The notes under the pieces were generated by a model that had not been told where the DNA came from, made no database searches, and saw nothing but the letters and a program-made list of their open reading frames with translations. Shown here piece by piece: positions 19,047-27,220 of a stretch of DNA of 64,000 nt (within the stretch, counting starts at the first letter, position 1; each line of letters starts with the position of its first letter). The stretch is from assembly GCA_028287235.1 (NCBI GenBank), contig JAQBQB010000002.1, forward strand, positions 186,001 to 250,000, read 5' to 3'. The position numbers and the translations under genes were made by a program. The DNA is from Gemmatimonadota bacterium (GTDB lineage: Bacteria; Gemmatimonadota; Gemmatimonadetes; Gemmatimonadales; Gemmatimonadaceae).

Positions 19047-19737
19047 ATCCCATTCGTCGGACGGTACCCCTGCATACGGGTTCGAGGAACCTGAATCAAC
19101 GGAAGGGGGCGTCACGCCTCAAAGCCGTGGACGCCGGAACGGGTTTGGGTCACGCAATCCAAGGCCGGCGGCGGGAGCGGGGCTGGTCCTACCATCCCAC
19201 CTTGCCCGCGTCTACGCGCTGCGATCTGTTGAACAAACTCTCAAGTCAGAGTCCGAATCGAAGGCTGGCGTCGAGACGGGCGGCGTGCTTGTTGGATTTC
19301 TCGATCACAAGCTCGACGCCGTGGTGGTAACGGCCGCAAGCGGACCGGGCCCCGGAGCGCGTCACAGCGCATTCTCGTTCAACCGCGACCGTGCCTTCTG
19401 TCAGGCGTTTATCGATCGGCACGCAGCGGAATCGGCGGGTTGTATCGACTTCGTCGGTGAGTGGCACAAGCATCCGGAGCCGAATCCGTGGCCGAGCCCA
19501 ACCGACTGCTCGACCTACGTGAAGTTGGCAATCGATGCCAACTCCCATGTCGATCGACCTGTCGTCCTCATATCCGGCACGACTCGCACGCGGGAAATCG
19601 GCTGGCGCTGGGTCGAAGCGTACGTTGGAGTGAACGCGTTCGTCTTTCGTGCCCACGGATTCGAACAACGGCCCATTCGATGGCTGCCTGACGAAGCGTA
19701 TGACGATCTCATAGCGCATGGTGTTGACGTCGAGTGA
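19033..19737 (+). CDS. JAB1/MPN/Mov34 (JAMM) metalloprotease, deubiquitinase-like
   Basis: A 234-residue protein with a complete JAMM zinc-peptidase signature. Glu is in VETGGVLVG (E81). The motif H-x-H-x7-S-x2-D is in EWHKHPEPNPWPSPTD (H145, H147, S155, D158). The first ~50 residues are disordered and basic. The GTG at 19033 is chosen because it gives a 14-base overlap with the E2-E1 stop; the open frame extends further upstream only as a shadow of that gene. JAMM proteins such as Cap3 of CBASS cleave isopeptide bonds after a conjugated C-terminus. Next to an E2-E1 fusion it is expected to process or reverse the conjugation. It is the last gene of the operon. Confidence 0.88.
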   Translation: MKRRKSHSSDGTPAYGFEEPESTEGGVTPQSRGRRNGFGSRNPRPAAGAGLVLPSHLARVYALRSVEQTLKSESESKAGVETGGVLVGFLDHKLDAVVVTAASGPGPGARHSAFSFNRDRAFCQAFIDRHAAESAGCIDFVGEWHKHPEPNPWPSPTDCSTYVKLAIDANSHVDRPVVLISGTTRTREIGWRWVEAYVGVNAFVFRAHGFEQRPIRWLPDEAYDDLIAHGVDVE

Positions 19738-20529
19738 GACACATGACGTTTGACTGAAATGGAACGTCCCTCGCGGCTCACTTCGCGTCGCCCCGAGGCA
19801 AACCCAATCTCCAACGCGAGGTCACAATTGCGTCCGCGTGGACCCAACTCCTTACATCAGGCCTCCGCGCCGAATTTGATCCATGACCCGCCTTTGTTCG
19901 GTACGACCCTCGTTAGGCTGCGGGTGTCTCGAGAATCATTCGCCCGCGGCCACGAACTAAGAGCACGGTAACGAACGAGAATTCATCGGGAGCGGAGACG
20001 TGAAGCGCGTGTACGCGGCGATTTGCAACGAACGCTCAACAACATTCCGTGGCGCGCGCTGCTCGGGCTGGCGAGACGTTGGCTGGCGCCGCGGCACGTC
20101 GGCGCGACAGCGCGGCGAAGCGTCATCACGGCTTGGCACCTTCGAACGCAGAGCTCGCGGTAATCGCACGCATAGCGAAAATCCACGAACCAGTGGACGG
20201 TCGCGAGTGCTGTTCCGCGTCACCCACCGACGCAGCGCGGCCCGCGGCGCTGCCGGCGCGGCAGCCCCGGCACGTGTTCCCCTAGCGGACCTCGACGGCG
20301 CGGCCAGCAATCCACGAGCGCGCCATAGAAATCCGACACCGCGGCTGGCACCGACACCGCACGGCAAGAGCCATCGTTGCGCAGTGAGCAGTTACGTGGT
20401 GCGGCGTCCGCTCCACGATCGCGAGACGGCTCGACCGGTCTCGCGCAGTCCGGCCGGACGCCGGCCACCTCACGCTGGCATGACGCGGCCCCTGTATTCT
20501 GCCGTCCCTACCCACCCCGGAGTCGCGGA
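19738..20529. other. Long gap with no supported gene
   Basis: About 790 bases. Frames open on both strands are Arg/Pro-rich and lack family resemblance or a ribosome site. The region separates the protein-conjugation operon from the next hypothetical gene. I see no repeat, tRNA or integrase. It may hold a promoter for the gene at 20530. Confidence 0.35.
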
Positions 20530-21246
20530 ATGGACGCCAGAACCTTCGAACGGCGTTGCTCGATGCAGGGGATCGCCGACGTGATTGGCGCGCACCGCGA
20601 CTTGTGCGCGCGGGCCGCCGAGTCGACGGCGTATGAGCATTTCAACAAGGTGATCGACATGTTGGATTCGCTCCAAGCGGAACAATACTCCGCGCCGAAC
20701 GAGCTCCGAGCGCTCGACGCGCGCCGAAGCGCGTTGATGGAGGAGATCCGCATCACGCTCGCCAGCATCGAAGCGACCCGGGCGCTGCGGCGGCGCGGAG
20801 CCGCCCCCCTTCCGCCGTTCGAGCAACCCTCCCGCCGGCTCGACGCCTACCGCTTCTCGCACTATGTCACCGGCCGCGTCGACTTGGCGGCCGAGCATGC
20901 AGCGGCCCTCGTCGAGGATGGACTGCATCCGAGAACGTTTGATGACGTGCGCACCCTGATAGACGCGCTCATCGAGGTTGACCGCGAGCACGCCTACCTC
21001 GAGGCCATATTTCGATCGTTTGACCTTCGGGTGAATCACGCGAGCGAGTTCGCGCCGAAGCGAACACTGCGCGACGATGCTCGTCCGTACGCCGAGCGCG
21101 GGTGGGCTCACGGTGCACCAACCATTCGCGACGGTGGCCACGCCGTTCTGCGAGCGGCCCGTAACGCCGAAGCGAGCGGCTCCGAGGCCAACAGAAACCG
21201 AACAAACGCTGCAGCGGGTGGCGCGCGGGTGATGCACTGTCGCTGA
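20530..21246 (+). CDS. Hypothetical helical protein
   Basis: A 238-residue protein, family not recognised. Third codon positions are strongly GC-rich in this frame up to about 21060, which supports real coding; the opposite-strand frame does not show this. The N-terminal half is predicted helical (FNKVIDMLDSLQAEQ; RSALMEEIRITLASIEATRAL). The middle has LIDALIEVDREHAYLEAIF. The last ~55 residues are Arg/Ala/Gly-rich and look less natural, so the true end may be disturbed. ATG at 20530 is used; a second ATG at 20563 is also possible. There are no membrane segments. It stands alone between the conjugation operon and the repeat tract. Confidence 0.5.
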   Translation: MDARTFERRCSMQGIADVIGAHRDLCARAAESTAYEHFNKVIDMLDSLQAEQYSAPNELRALDARRSALMEEIRITLASIEATRALRRRGAAPLPPFEQPSRRLDAYRFSHYVTGRVDLAAEHAAALVEDGLHPRTFDDVRTLIDALIEVDREHAYLEAIFRSFDLRVNHASEFAPKRTLRDDARPYAERGWAHGAPTIRDGGHAVLRAARNAEASGSEANRNRTNAAAGGARVMHCR

Positions 21247-21869
21247 CGGACTGCGGGGCAAGGTGAGAGTTCGCAAACAGCAGCGGGCCAAAGCCACGAA
21301 CGGCCGTCCGGCGATCCGATGAGACAGTGGCATGCGTAACGCCGGCCGTTCCCCTGCCGTCTCGACTCCAAGGAGTCGATGACGGCGTAGTTGCGAACAA
21401 CCCTGCGTGTCTTGGACGGCTGCAGACCGGAGCCTACCCGCTGGCTGACTCCAACCGAGTGTTGGAGACGCGGACCGTGTGAGCTGCTTGGGCTTGCGGG
21501 CGGAGCAAAGACGCGAGGAGTTGGTGCTGACGTCTCATCGCACTCGTGTTGGGAGCGTCTTGGCGCAGTGAGAGCCGCAGCAGGCGAGCACTACGACCGG
21601 GCGGGTAGCTCGGCGACCACACTCAGCCGACATCACGATAGAAGCCGGACGATCGGCGCTCGCGCCGCGACCGATCGGATCGGACTGCCCGCGGCGCGAT
21701 GAGACGAGTTGCATCGCCGGCTGTCGAAGCAGCTTGCACGTCCACCGAAGGCGTCCGCGCAGACGCCGCACTCGCCGACGTGGCGAGCGGACCGTGCCTG
21801 TAGGCTCGCGAGCCTCGGATTAGCGGGTGGCGGAGCCGGCAGAACGCACTGCGGACTTTACTGGTCGCA
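21247..21869. other. Gap with no supported gene
   Basis: About 620 bases with short, low-quality open frames on both strands and no family resemblance. It leads directly into the 21-bp repeat tract. Confidence 0.3.
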
Positions 21870-22560
21870 GAGTTGACCGCCACCAACGATGAGTTGATGA
21901 GCACCAAAGAATAGACGACTTCTACCATCGCGGAGGCGAGCGCCACCAACGGGGAACCGACTGCCACCAACGCGGAGACGATGGCCACCAACGAAGAGAC
22001 GACCAGCACCAGCGCAGACTTCACTTGCACCGTCGCGGCGGCCACCGGCACCAAGCGAGCGACGAACTTGCCACTAACGATGAGCTGACTCCCACCACGG
22101 AATAGGTCACCGCCACCAAGGCGGAGCCCACCGCCACCAAGGATGAGCGGACATGCGCCATCGCAGAGGCGAGTGCCACCAACGTGTCTCTCGACTTGCA
22201 CCAGCGGAGAGGCGACCGCCACCAAGGAATAGGCGACCGCAACCAACGAATACGCGACCGCCACCAACGGTGAGCGGACTTGCACCAGCGCAGAGGCGAC
22301 CGCCACCAACGAAGCGCGGGCCTTCCGCCAGCGCAGCGGCGACTGCCACCATCGCCGAGCGGACTTGCACCAACGATGAGCCGAGCGCCACCAAATGGCC
22401 GTTCAAACTGACACATCGGCAGCTACTAGCGCACCGGCTGCATCGACGACAAGGATGATACCTCGAGGTCATCGCCACCAACCGATGTCGCATCGCCACC
22501 AAGCAGTCTCGCATCGCCACCAAGTAGTCTCGCATCGCCACCGAACATGGCCGAAGCGGA
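21870..22560. repeat. Degenerate 21-bp tandem repeat tract
   Basis: About 690 bases of imperfect, head-to-tail repeats of period 21. The core is GACCGCCACCAACGAA plus about five variable bases. It is clearest between 22210 and 22380, where successive units run on with only one-base slips. A second variant (GTCTCGCATCGCCACCAAG plus two) repeats three times at about 22485-22550. A 21-base period equals seven codons. On the + strand the units read A-T-A-T-N-E-x heptads broken by stops and shifts; on the - strand they read L-V-A-V-A-x-x. Units abut with no unique spacers, so this is not CRISPR. It could be a decayed heptad (coiled-coil) gene or a minisatellite. Confidence 0.7.
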
Positions 22561-22625
22561 ACCAGATGTTACGCGATCAATCACCGAAGATGGTGGCGGC
22601 GCCAGCTATCCAGCTTGGACGAGCA

Positions 22626-23258
22626 CTATTGGTTTCGACTTCCCCGCAACCACAGCGCCTCATCGACCTGAGCGAGCGTGATCTCGGTACCAGCAATCGC
22701 GTCCTTGAACAACGCTGCGAGACGATCAGGATCCGGCTCTTGAACGCCCGCCGACTCCGCTGCGCCCCAGATATGCCTGTCGATGGCGATTGCATCGTGC
22801 CCGAGCTGGAGACGCATGAAGGACGCGGTCTTCGGACCGACGCCGAACACCGCGCGGAGCTTGTCGATCGCGTCCGGACGAATGACCCAGGTCGCGAGCT
22901 CGTGGATCGTCTCCACACCCTCATCGCGCAGGAGATCGGCGAGACCCCAGATCGTAGCACACTTCCTGAGGTTGGCGATGTTCAGAAACGCTTGAGGCCC
23001 GCTTGCTCGCAGCACGGATCTCAACCCCGACGTCACCGACGCTTGCGGACAATCGCTAATGATGCGCTTTACACGGGGCGCGACGATGGCGTTGTAGTTT
23101 ACTCCACTCTGTAGAGTCGCGTCCGCGAGCACCGCACCTACGTGGGCACTTCCGAGGCTCGCGCAGCTCCAACGTTCTGTCGACTTCGGCAGATCCAGAG
23201 TACGTATGAGCGCGGCGAGGGAGCGAACCTGTTCCGGTCGAGAGACAGAAGCGGGCAT
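22626..23258 (-). CDS. HhH-GPD superfamily DNA glycosylase-like protein
   Basis: A 210-residue protein, last gene of a five-gene operon. The helix-hairpin-helix is LRAVFGVGPKTASFM (G139-A145). The conserved Asp of the HhH-GPD family is in AIAIDRHIWGAA (D160). K143 in the hairpin is at or near the position used by bifunctional glycosylase/lyases, but alignment is needed to confirm. There is no iron-sulphur Cys cluster at the C-terminus. HhH-GPD enzymes flip out and excise damaged or modified bases. It starts 14 bases after the stop of the upstream gene, with GGAG about 7 bases before the ATG. The neighbours (a UDG-like protein and nuclease-like proteins) suggest attack on modified DNA rather than housekeeping repair. 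Confidence 0.8.
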   Translation of the reverse strand: MPASVSRPEQVRSLAALIRTLDLPKSTERWSCASLGSAHVGAVLADATLQSGVNYNAIVAPRVKRIISDCPQASVTSGLRSVLRASGPQAFLNIANLRKCATIWGLADLLRDEGVETIHELATWVIRPDAIDKLRAVFGVGPKTASFMRLQLGHDAIAIDRHIWGAAESAGVQEPDPDRLAALFKDAIAGTEITLAQVDEALWLRGSRNQ

Positions 23259-23272
23259 TGATTACTCCAGGT

Positions 23273-24130
23273 TCAAGTGACTCTTAGTCGTACTCGTTTG
23301 AACAAGAGTCTGGTTGCGCTATACTCAACAACGCCGTCCGACGACTCTGAGACCCGGCGGTTCCGGGGGCTAGGCTGGCGTCGGAGAGAAGCTTCAGCTT
23401 CCGGCCGCTCCTCTTGCGAGTACGAATAAGTCCACTCCTCGGACGATTCCAAGTCGTCGAAGTCCTCGGCATCCGCAAACCTGAGAAAGTGTGTCCACAC
23501 GCTGGCATACCGCTCACGATACTTCTTGGCGAAGAATGCAAGCACCCTCGGATCTCCGCCCCATGTCTGCCAGTCCGTCTTCGGGATGAAAAAGTAGTTA
23601 CACGGATGAATGTTCCTGACGAATCGTCGCGTAATGTCGGCGGTGTCCCACCGGGCGAAGTCAGTGTTGCCGTCTTTGACTGGAAAGATGTGCGCGACAT
23701 GCCATCCCGCCGCGCTCGCGGTTGGCGCACACATCTTCGCCACCTCGAACATGTGGGTCGGCATCGTCTCGATCACGGCTCGAAATGACGAAGCTTCGAT
23801 TTCCCCGCCATGGAATAGCGCCGCGTGAAGCCACCACGCCGGCGCATTGTCCGTCGCCCGAAAACGACTGCCGTCACAAGCCTTGTAGTCGCACCCTCTC
23901 ACGGTGCCTCGAACTGCGCGAACCAACGCCAGCGGGTCCGTGGAGTCTAAGTAGCTCGCGAAGGCGCGATGGAAGCGCTCGAGCACACCGGGCTCGATGA
24001 GTGTGCGAGCGGCGTGATTCGTGAAAAACGACTCGAGCGTCCCGTCGAATCGGCTTGGGCTTGGCGCCAATTGATTTGCAGACGAGACCAATCGCTTCGC
24101 GTCCGCGGCAATCCGCAACAGCACAGTCAA
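23273..24130 (-). CDS. Putative HNH-like nuclease protein
   Basis: A 285-residue protein that begins at a TTG overlapping the stop of the upstream gene (TTGA). The centre reads GWHVAHIFPVKDGNTDF (H144, H147, D153, N155), then FVRNIHPCNYFFIPK (N173, H175, N178). This resembles an HNH/treble-clef-type site with His-Asn-His spacing, but it is not a textbook match. The N-terminal 120 residues are helical (LESFFTNHAARTLIEPGVLE). The C-terminal 60 residues are acidic then Arg-rich and probably disordered. Its place between glycosylase-like genes would fit a strand-cleaving role. Family assignment is tentative. Confidence 0.6.
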   Translation of the reverse strand: MTVLLRIAADAKRLVSSANQLAPSPSRFDGTLESFFTNHAARTLIEPGVLERFHRAFASYLDSTDPLALVRAVRGTVRGCDYKACDGSRFRATDNAPAWWLHAALFHGGEIEASSFRAVIETMPTHMFEVAKMCAPTASAAGWHVAHIFPVKDGNTDFARWDTADITRRFVRNIHPCNYFFIPKTDWQTWGGDPRVLAFFAKKYRERYASVWTHFLRFADAEDFDDLESSEEWTYSYSQEERPEAEASLRRQPSPRNRRVSESSDGVVEYSATRLLFKRVRLRVT

Positions 24131-24834
24131 TTGCTCAAGCTGCGCCGCACCCGCTGCCAGTCAGTCAACTGCTGCGTGAGCGGTCGCAGCGTGTTCTGAA
24201 TTCTCGCGCCGCAATGATAGACCGCGAGGAGTGTCGTAATACGCCCCTCTGTCGGCAGGGCGATTCCTTCTAAAGACTCGACCGCGCGTTTGTACGGACC
24301 AGCGTGTCGCGGCAGCCCATAGGCACCGAGCACGCAACCGTGCGCACGCGCCCCGAGGGCGACGATGACTCGCGGCTGCACGAGATCAACCTGCGCGCGC
24401 AGAAGAGTCATCGAGTCCTCGCCAAACCACTCAGTCCTGACTGGCGCCGACATTCCGCCGGATTTCAGCCAGAGCGAGGCGTTTGTCAGCCAGACACCGC
24501 ATGACGACCTTCTTTCGTCGCGCGCGTCGGTAGCTGCGGGTGGTGGCGGAATCGGCCGGCCGATGCTTTCAAGCAGCTTTCGAAGCGCCTCGTTGGTGGG
24601 GTTCCCTGGCGCATCGAAACCTTTGTTCTTCTCGAAGTACGCGACGTCTCCCCAGTCTTGGCCCACAACCATGAGGTCCGCTTCGAGGTCGTGTGCCCAC
24701 ACTGTCCATGGCCCGATGTGGTCGGAGTCGAAGCGTCCGCCACCAACAACGGAGGGATTCTCCAGAGCAAACGGCGTTGGATCGTACGCCTTCCGCTCGG
24801 CCACTAACTCGGAGTAGCGGACGGATCGAGTCAT
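24127..24834 (-). CDS. Uracil-DNA glycosylase superfamily protein
   Basis: A 235-residue protein of the UDG superfamily by motif order. ADLMVVGQDWGD (58-62) is motif A. GVWLTNASLW (N118) fits the Asn-containing segment. PRVIVALGARAHGCVLG is the central strand and helix. LLAVYHCGARIQN (H207) takes the place of the usual motif B H-P-S. The Trp after GQD, where many families have P-x, and YHCG instead of HPS suggest altered base specificity. It overlaps both neighbours by four bases. UDG-like enzymes excise uracil or modified bases; in this operon a role against phage DNA is inferred, not shown. Confidence 0.75.
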   Translation of the reverse strand: MTRSVRYSELVAERKAYDPTPFALENPSVVGGGRFDSDHIGPWTVWAHDLEADLMVVGQDWGDVAYFEKNKGFDAPGNPTNEALRKLLESIGRPIPPPPAATDARDERRSSCGVWLTNASLWLKSGGMSAPVRTEWFGEDSMTLLRAQVDLVQPRVIVALGARAHGCVLGAYGLPRHAGPYKRAVESLEGIALPTEGRITTLLAVYHCGARIQNTLRPLTQQLTDWQRVRRSLSN

Positions 24835-25514
24835 GCTGTGATCACAGCGTCGATGCCGAATGCGTCGAGCTCCGGAACCTTCGGGATGCGGGACGAGCTC
24901 CCACTAAGAACTCTTCTGGCAGTCCAAAGCATGGCAAGTGAGTCGAGTACGTCCGACGTCAGGCTGGAAGGCCACGCTCCGGCGAGACCTGCCGCGTCAC
25001 ACCCGAGGTTCGTCGCGAGCAGCCTCACTCGCGCCGCTCGGCCATCCGCCTCGTGTTTCGAGACGGAAAGCGCCGTGCCTCCATTCATAAGTGCGAACGA
25101 CACCTCAGGGTGTCCTTCCATAATCCGACCAGAGGCAACGCCACCCGAGCGCACCAACTTGTCGACTTCCACAATCTTCGGAACGAGTGCGAATCCCTGT
25201 TTGCTGCAACCTTTGCCTTCGACGGACCGCCCAATTTCGTTGGCCTGGGAATAGTCTGTCGCCGCAAGCACTGGTCGGATCGGGGCGTTGAAAACGCAGG
25301 AAGCACGGTGACCGAGGAGCTGCCGGGCTTCGCGGTCGGCGGCACGGACACCGCGGTCGAGCAATCCGATCGGAATATCGATTACAGCGAGCTCGAGGTC
25401 CTGGTCCGCGATCAGGTCCGCGACGGATGGAACGACAGAGATGCGCAGCTGACCGTCACCATAATCTTTCGCAACCATCCATCCCGCTGAACAACCGTCG
25501 ACGCCGGCGATCAT
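24831..25514 (-). CDS. DUF429 (predicted RNase H-like nuclease) protein
   Basis: A 227-residue protein that matches DUF429. It has the opening strand IAGVDGCSAGWMVA (D6), then AVIDIPIGL (D46), an arginine-rich helix ADREARQLLG, CVFNAPIRPVL, KIVEVDKL and MEGHPEVSFAL (E133-E137). The Asp/Asp/Glu arrangement is that of an RNase H-like fold, and DUF429 is predicted to be a nuclease, without experimental proof known to me. ATGA overlaps with both neighbours show strict co-translation. It is second in the operon. Confidence 0.82.
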   Translation of the reverse strand: MIAGVDGCSAGWMVAKDYGDGQLRISVVPSVADLIADQDLELAVIDIPIGLLDRGVRAADREARQLLGHRASCVFNAPIRPVLAATDYSQANEIGRSVEGKGCSKQGFALVPKIVEVDKLVRSGGVASGRIMEGHPEVSFALMNGGTALSVSKHEADGRAARVRLLATNLGCDAAGLAGAWPSSLTSDVLDSLAMLWTARRVLSGSSSRIPKVPELDAFGIDAVITA

Positions 25515-26251
25515 GAGACTTGGGCAGCGGAGGCCGGTTGTGAGCTCGCCGCCTCGTCTGCCAACGCGGCCAACGGAGCCGCATCCACGAATATCTTGTG
25601 CGAGAATTTTCCAAGCTTATGGCGGCCGAGCCCGAGGTAGCATTCGACAACCTTGATTGCCGCCTCCCACTCCTTTTGTTCAGTTGGGCCGCCCACGTCA
25701 GTCGCATTTGTGAAGTAAACGTTCACTAGATGGGCGCGGATCCCATTCTGCTGTCGCAGAAAATGCAGGTGGGCGATTCGGTTCGTGTATTGGTAAAAGG
25801 TATTCGTCCAATCGACCGATCCCACGGACTTTGGCGCAAGATCCTGCTGAACCTCCCGAATACTCTTGAGGATTCGACCTTTCGCCGGCTCAGACGCGCG
25901 TGTCCGAGGCGAGACGATCTCCGGAATGTGCGCCTTGGCCTCGACGAGCAAGTAATCGCTTGTGGACGTCTTGGCGAGGCCGTCCCACATCGGACCACCG
26001 GACGGCCAGAAGTCGGGCAGTGAGCGTTTAGGCAGCGCGACGTTGAACCTCGTAAAGGTTGCGGAATCGCGGTATTCAACGAACCTCTCAGTTCGTAGGG
26101 GCGATAACCATTCGATCTGCGTCGATGCAGAAAGCTTTAGCGCGGATTTGATCGGCGTGTCCAGCAGCTCGGGAGCACGGTCCACGGCTACTTGCAGCCA
26201 GCGTTGACTGCCTTTCGAGGCGAACTGCCGTGCTGACGGGCTTGGGGGCAT
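25511..26251 (-). CDS. PD-(D/E)xK-like nuclease, first gene of the glycosylase operon
   Basis: A 246-residue protein. MWDGLAKT (D90) followed by YLLVEAKAHIPEI (E104, K106) gives a PD-(D/E)xK nuclease-type site on paired strands. The remainder includes FYQYTNRIAHLHFLRQQ and ECYLGLGRHKLGKFS, a layout seen in uncharacterised restriction-like proteins. The ATG at 26251 is chosen over the longer open frame (to 26413) because GGAGA lies about 8 bases upstream and the extension is Arg-rich. It overlaps the DUF429 gene by four bases. It presumably cleaves DNA at or near sites processed by its operon partners. Confidence 0.75.
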   Translation of the reverse strand: MPPSPSARQFASKGSQRWLQVAVDRAPELLDTPIKSALKLSASTQIEWLSPLRTERFVEYRDSATFTRFNVALPKRSLPDFWPSGGPMWDGLAKTSTSDYLLVEAKAHIPEIVSPRTRASEPAKGRILKSIREVQQDLAPKSVGSVDWTNTFYQYTNRIAHLHFLRQQNGIRAHLVNVYFTNATDVGGPTEQKEWEAAIKVVECYLGLGRHKLGKFSHKIFVDAAPLAALADEAASSQPASAAQVS

Positions 26252-26620
26252 GCCACTTCTCCAATTCCAAGGATTCCAACGTCGGCCGGGAGTATGGACC
26301 AACGCATCGCGTCTCGCTAGGTCGAAACGAACGCAGCGTAATACTTGCCGCCCCGTGTGCCCGGCTTTCTCGGAATTTTTCCGGTCGACGGGGAAATCCA
26401 GTGTCGCACGCAAGACCGTCGGACTTCAACTGCGGCGCCCCGCGCCGAGTAAAATCCGCACGGCTCCGAGTTGTTGGCGGAAGAGACTTCGCACCGATGA
26501 ATCTCGATATTAGACGAATCTCATCACCTGGATCTTGTCACAGTTTCATAGCGTTCCGCAAACACCTGTCACCTTTCGGGCCGTGATCGCGACACAATCG
26601 CCAACCGCCCGGCCGTCGAG
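26252..26620. other. Upstream region of the glycosylase operon
   Basis: About 370 bases, probably the promoter region of the leftward operon and the right boundary of the defence-like island. No gene, inverted repeat or attachment site is convincing. Confidence 0.35.
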
Positions 26621-27178
26621 CTATTTCGCGCAGCGTTCCCATGTTGGCGACTTCGTACGTACGGCCTTGTTCAGAGAATCCTGCCTCTTCCGAGCCAAGC
26701 TGTCTCTTTCGTCGACATCTGGAGCTGGCACCATTTCTACGTGCACCCAGTCGGCGCAAACGTCATCGACTAACCGAATGCTGAACACCATCGTTCCAGA
26801 CCCGTGAAGCTCAGCACGACAGGTCAACGCAGACGAGACACATGCCTTGCTCCACGGATCGGCGCCAATCAAATCCGGCACCCATAACCAGCCAACGATG
26901 TGAGGCGAAACGGCGTCAGGATCGGCGCGTGATGCCGAACGATTGAGAACAATGGCAACGTCCGGCCGGATGCTTGCCGTGAACGTCACCGAATCAACAC
27001 CGACAAATGTCGTCATCTCAGCGTGAACCGTGACCGGCTTTTTCTGGTCGCGAATCCGTCGACTCGAGGGAGTCTGACATGCCAGCACGAGCAGGGCTGG
27101 CCCAGCCAAGCGCAGCCACCAACCACCAACCACCAGGCAAGACTGCACTTTAGCGCACCTGATTATCTCTAGATTCAC
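26621..27178 (-). CDS. Putative lipoprotein
   Basis: A 185-residue protein with a hydrophobic N-terminal segment ending in a lipobox (ALLVLAC, Cys at about residue 34). The mature part is beta-rich (VTVHAEMTTFVGVDSVTFTA; GTMVFSIRLVDDVCADWVHV) with two Cys in the middle (KACVSSALTC) that could form a disulphide. It ends in a charged helix. No family recognised. It probably sits in the inner leaflet or outer membrane facing the periplasm. The start could be later than 27178; the lipobox is at an unusual distance from this ATG. Confidence 0.55.
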   Translation of the reverse strand: MNLEIIRCAKVQSCLVVGGWWLRLAGPALLVLACQTPSSRRIRDQKKPVTVHAEMTTFVGVDSVTFTASIRPDVAIVLNRSASRADPDAVSPHIVGWLWVPDLIGADPWSKACVSSALTCRAELHGSGTMVFSIRLVDDVCADWVHVEMVPAPDVDERDSLARKRQDSLNKAVRTKSPTWERCAK

Positions 27179-27220
27179 GAGCGTTTTGGCGCCTTCTGAG
27201 GCGCGAAAGATATCCCGACG

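Noticed and set aside
14870-19737. Calling the operon CBASS.
   Set aside because: No CD-NTase or cyclic-nucleotide-sensing effector is visible, so only the E2-E1 and JAMM parts resemble CBASS ancillary proteins.
20470-21333. A 287-codon - strand frame.
   Set aside because: Third-position GC and helix-forming sequence favour the + strand frame over the same span.
21623-22541. Long - strand frames with L-V-A-V-A-Y-S heptads that look like a hydrophobic repeat protein.
   Set aside because: They arise only from the 21-bp repeat, change frame along the tract and have no start site or signal; no sign of selection for coding.
21870-22560. CRISPR array.
   Set aside because: Units abut every 21 bases without unique spacers, vary within the unit, and no cas gene is present.
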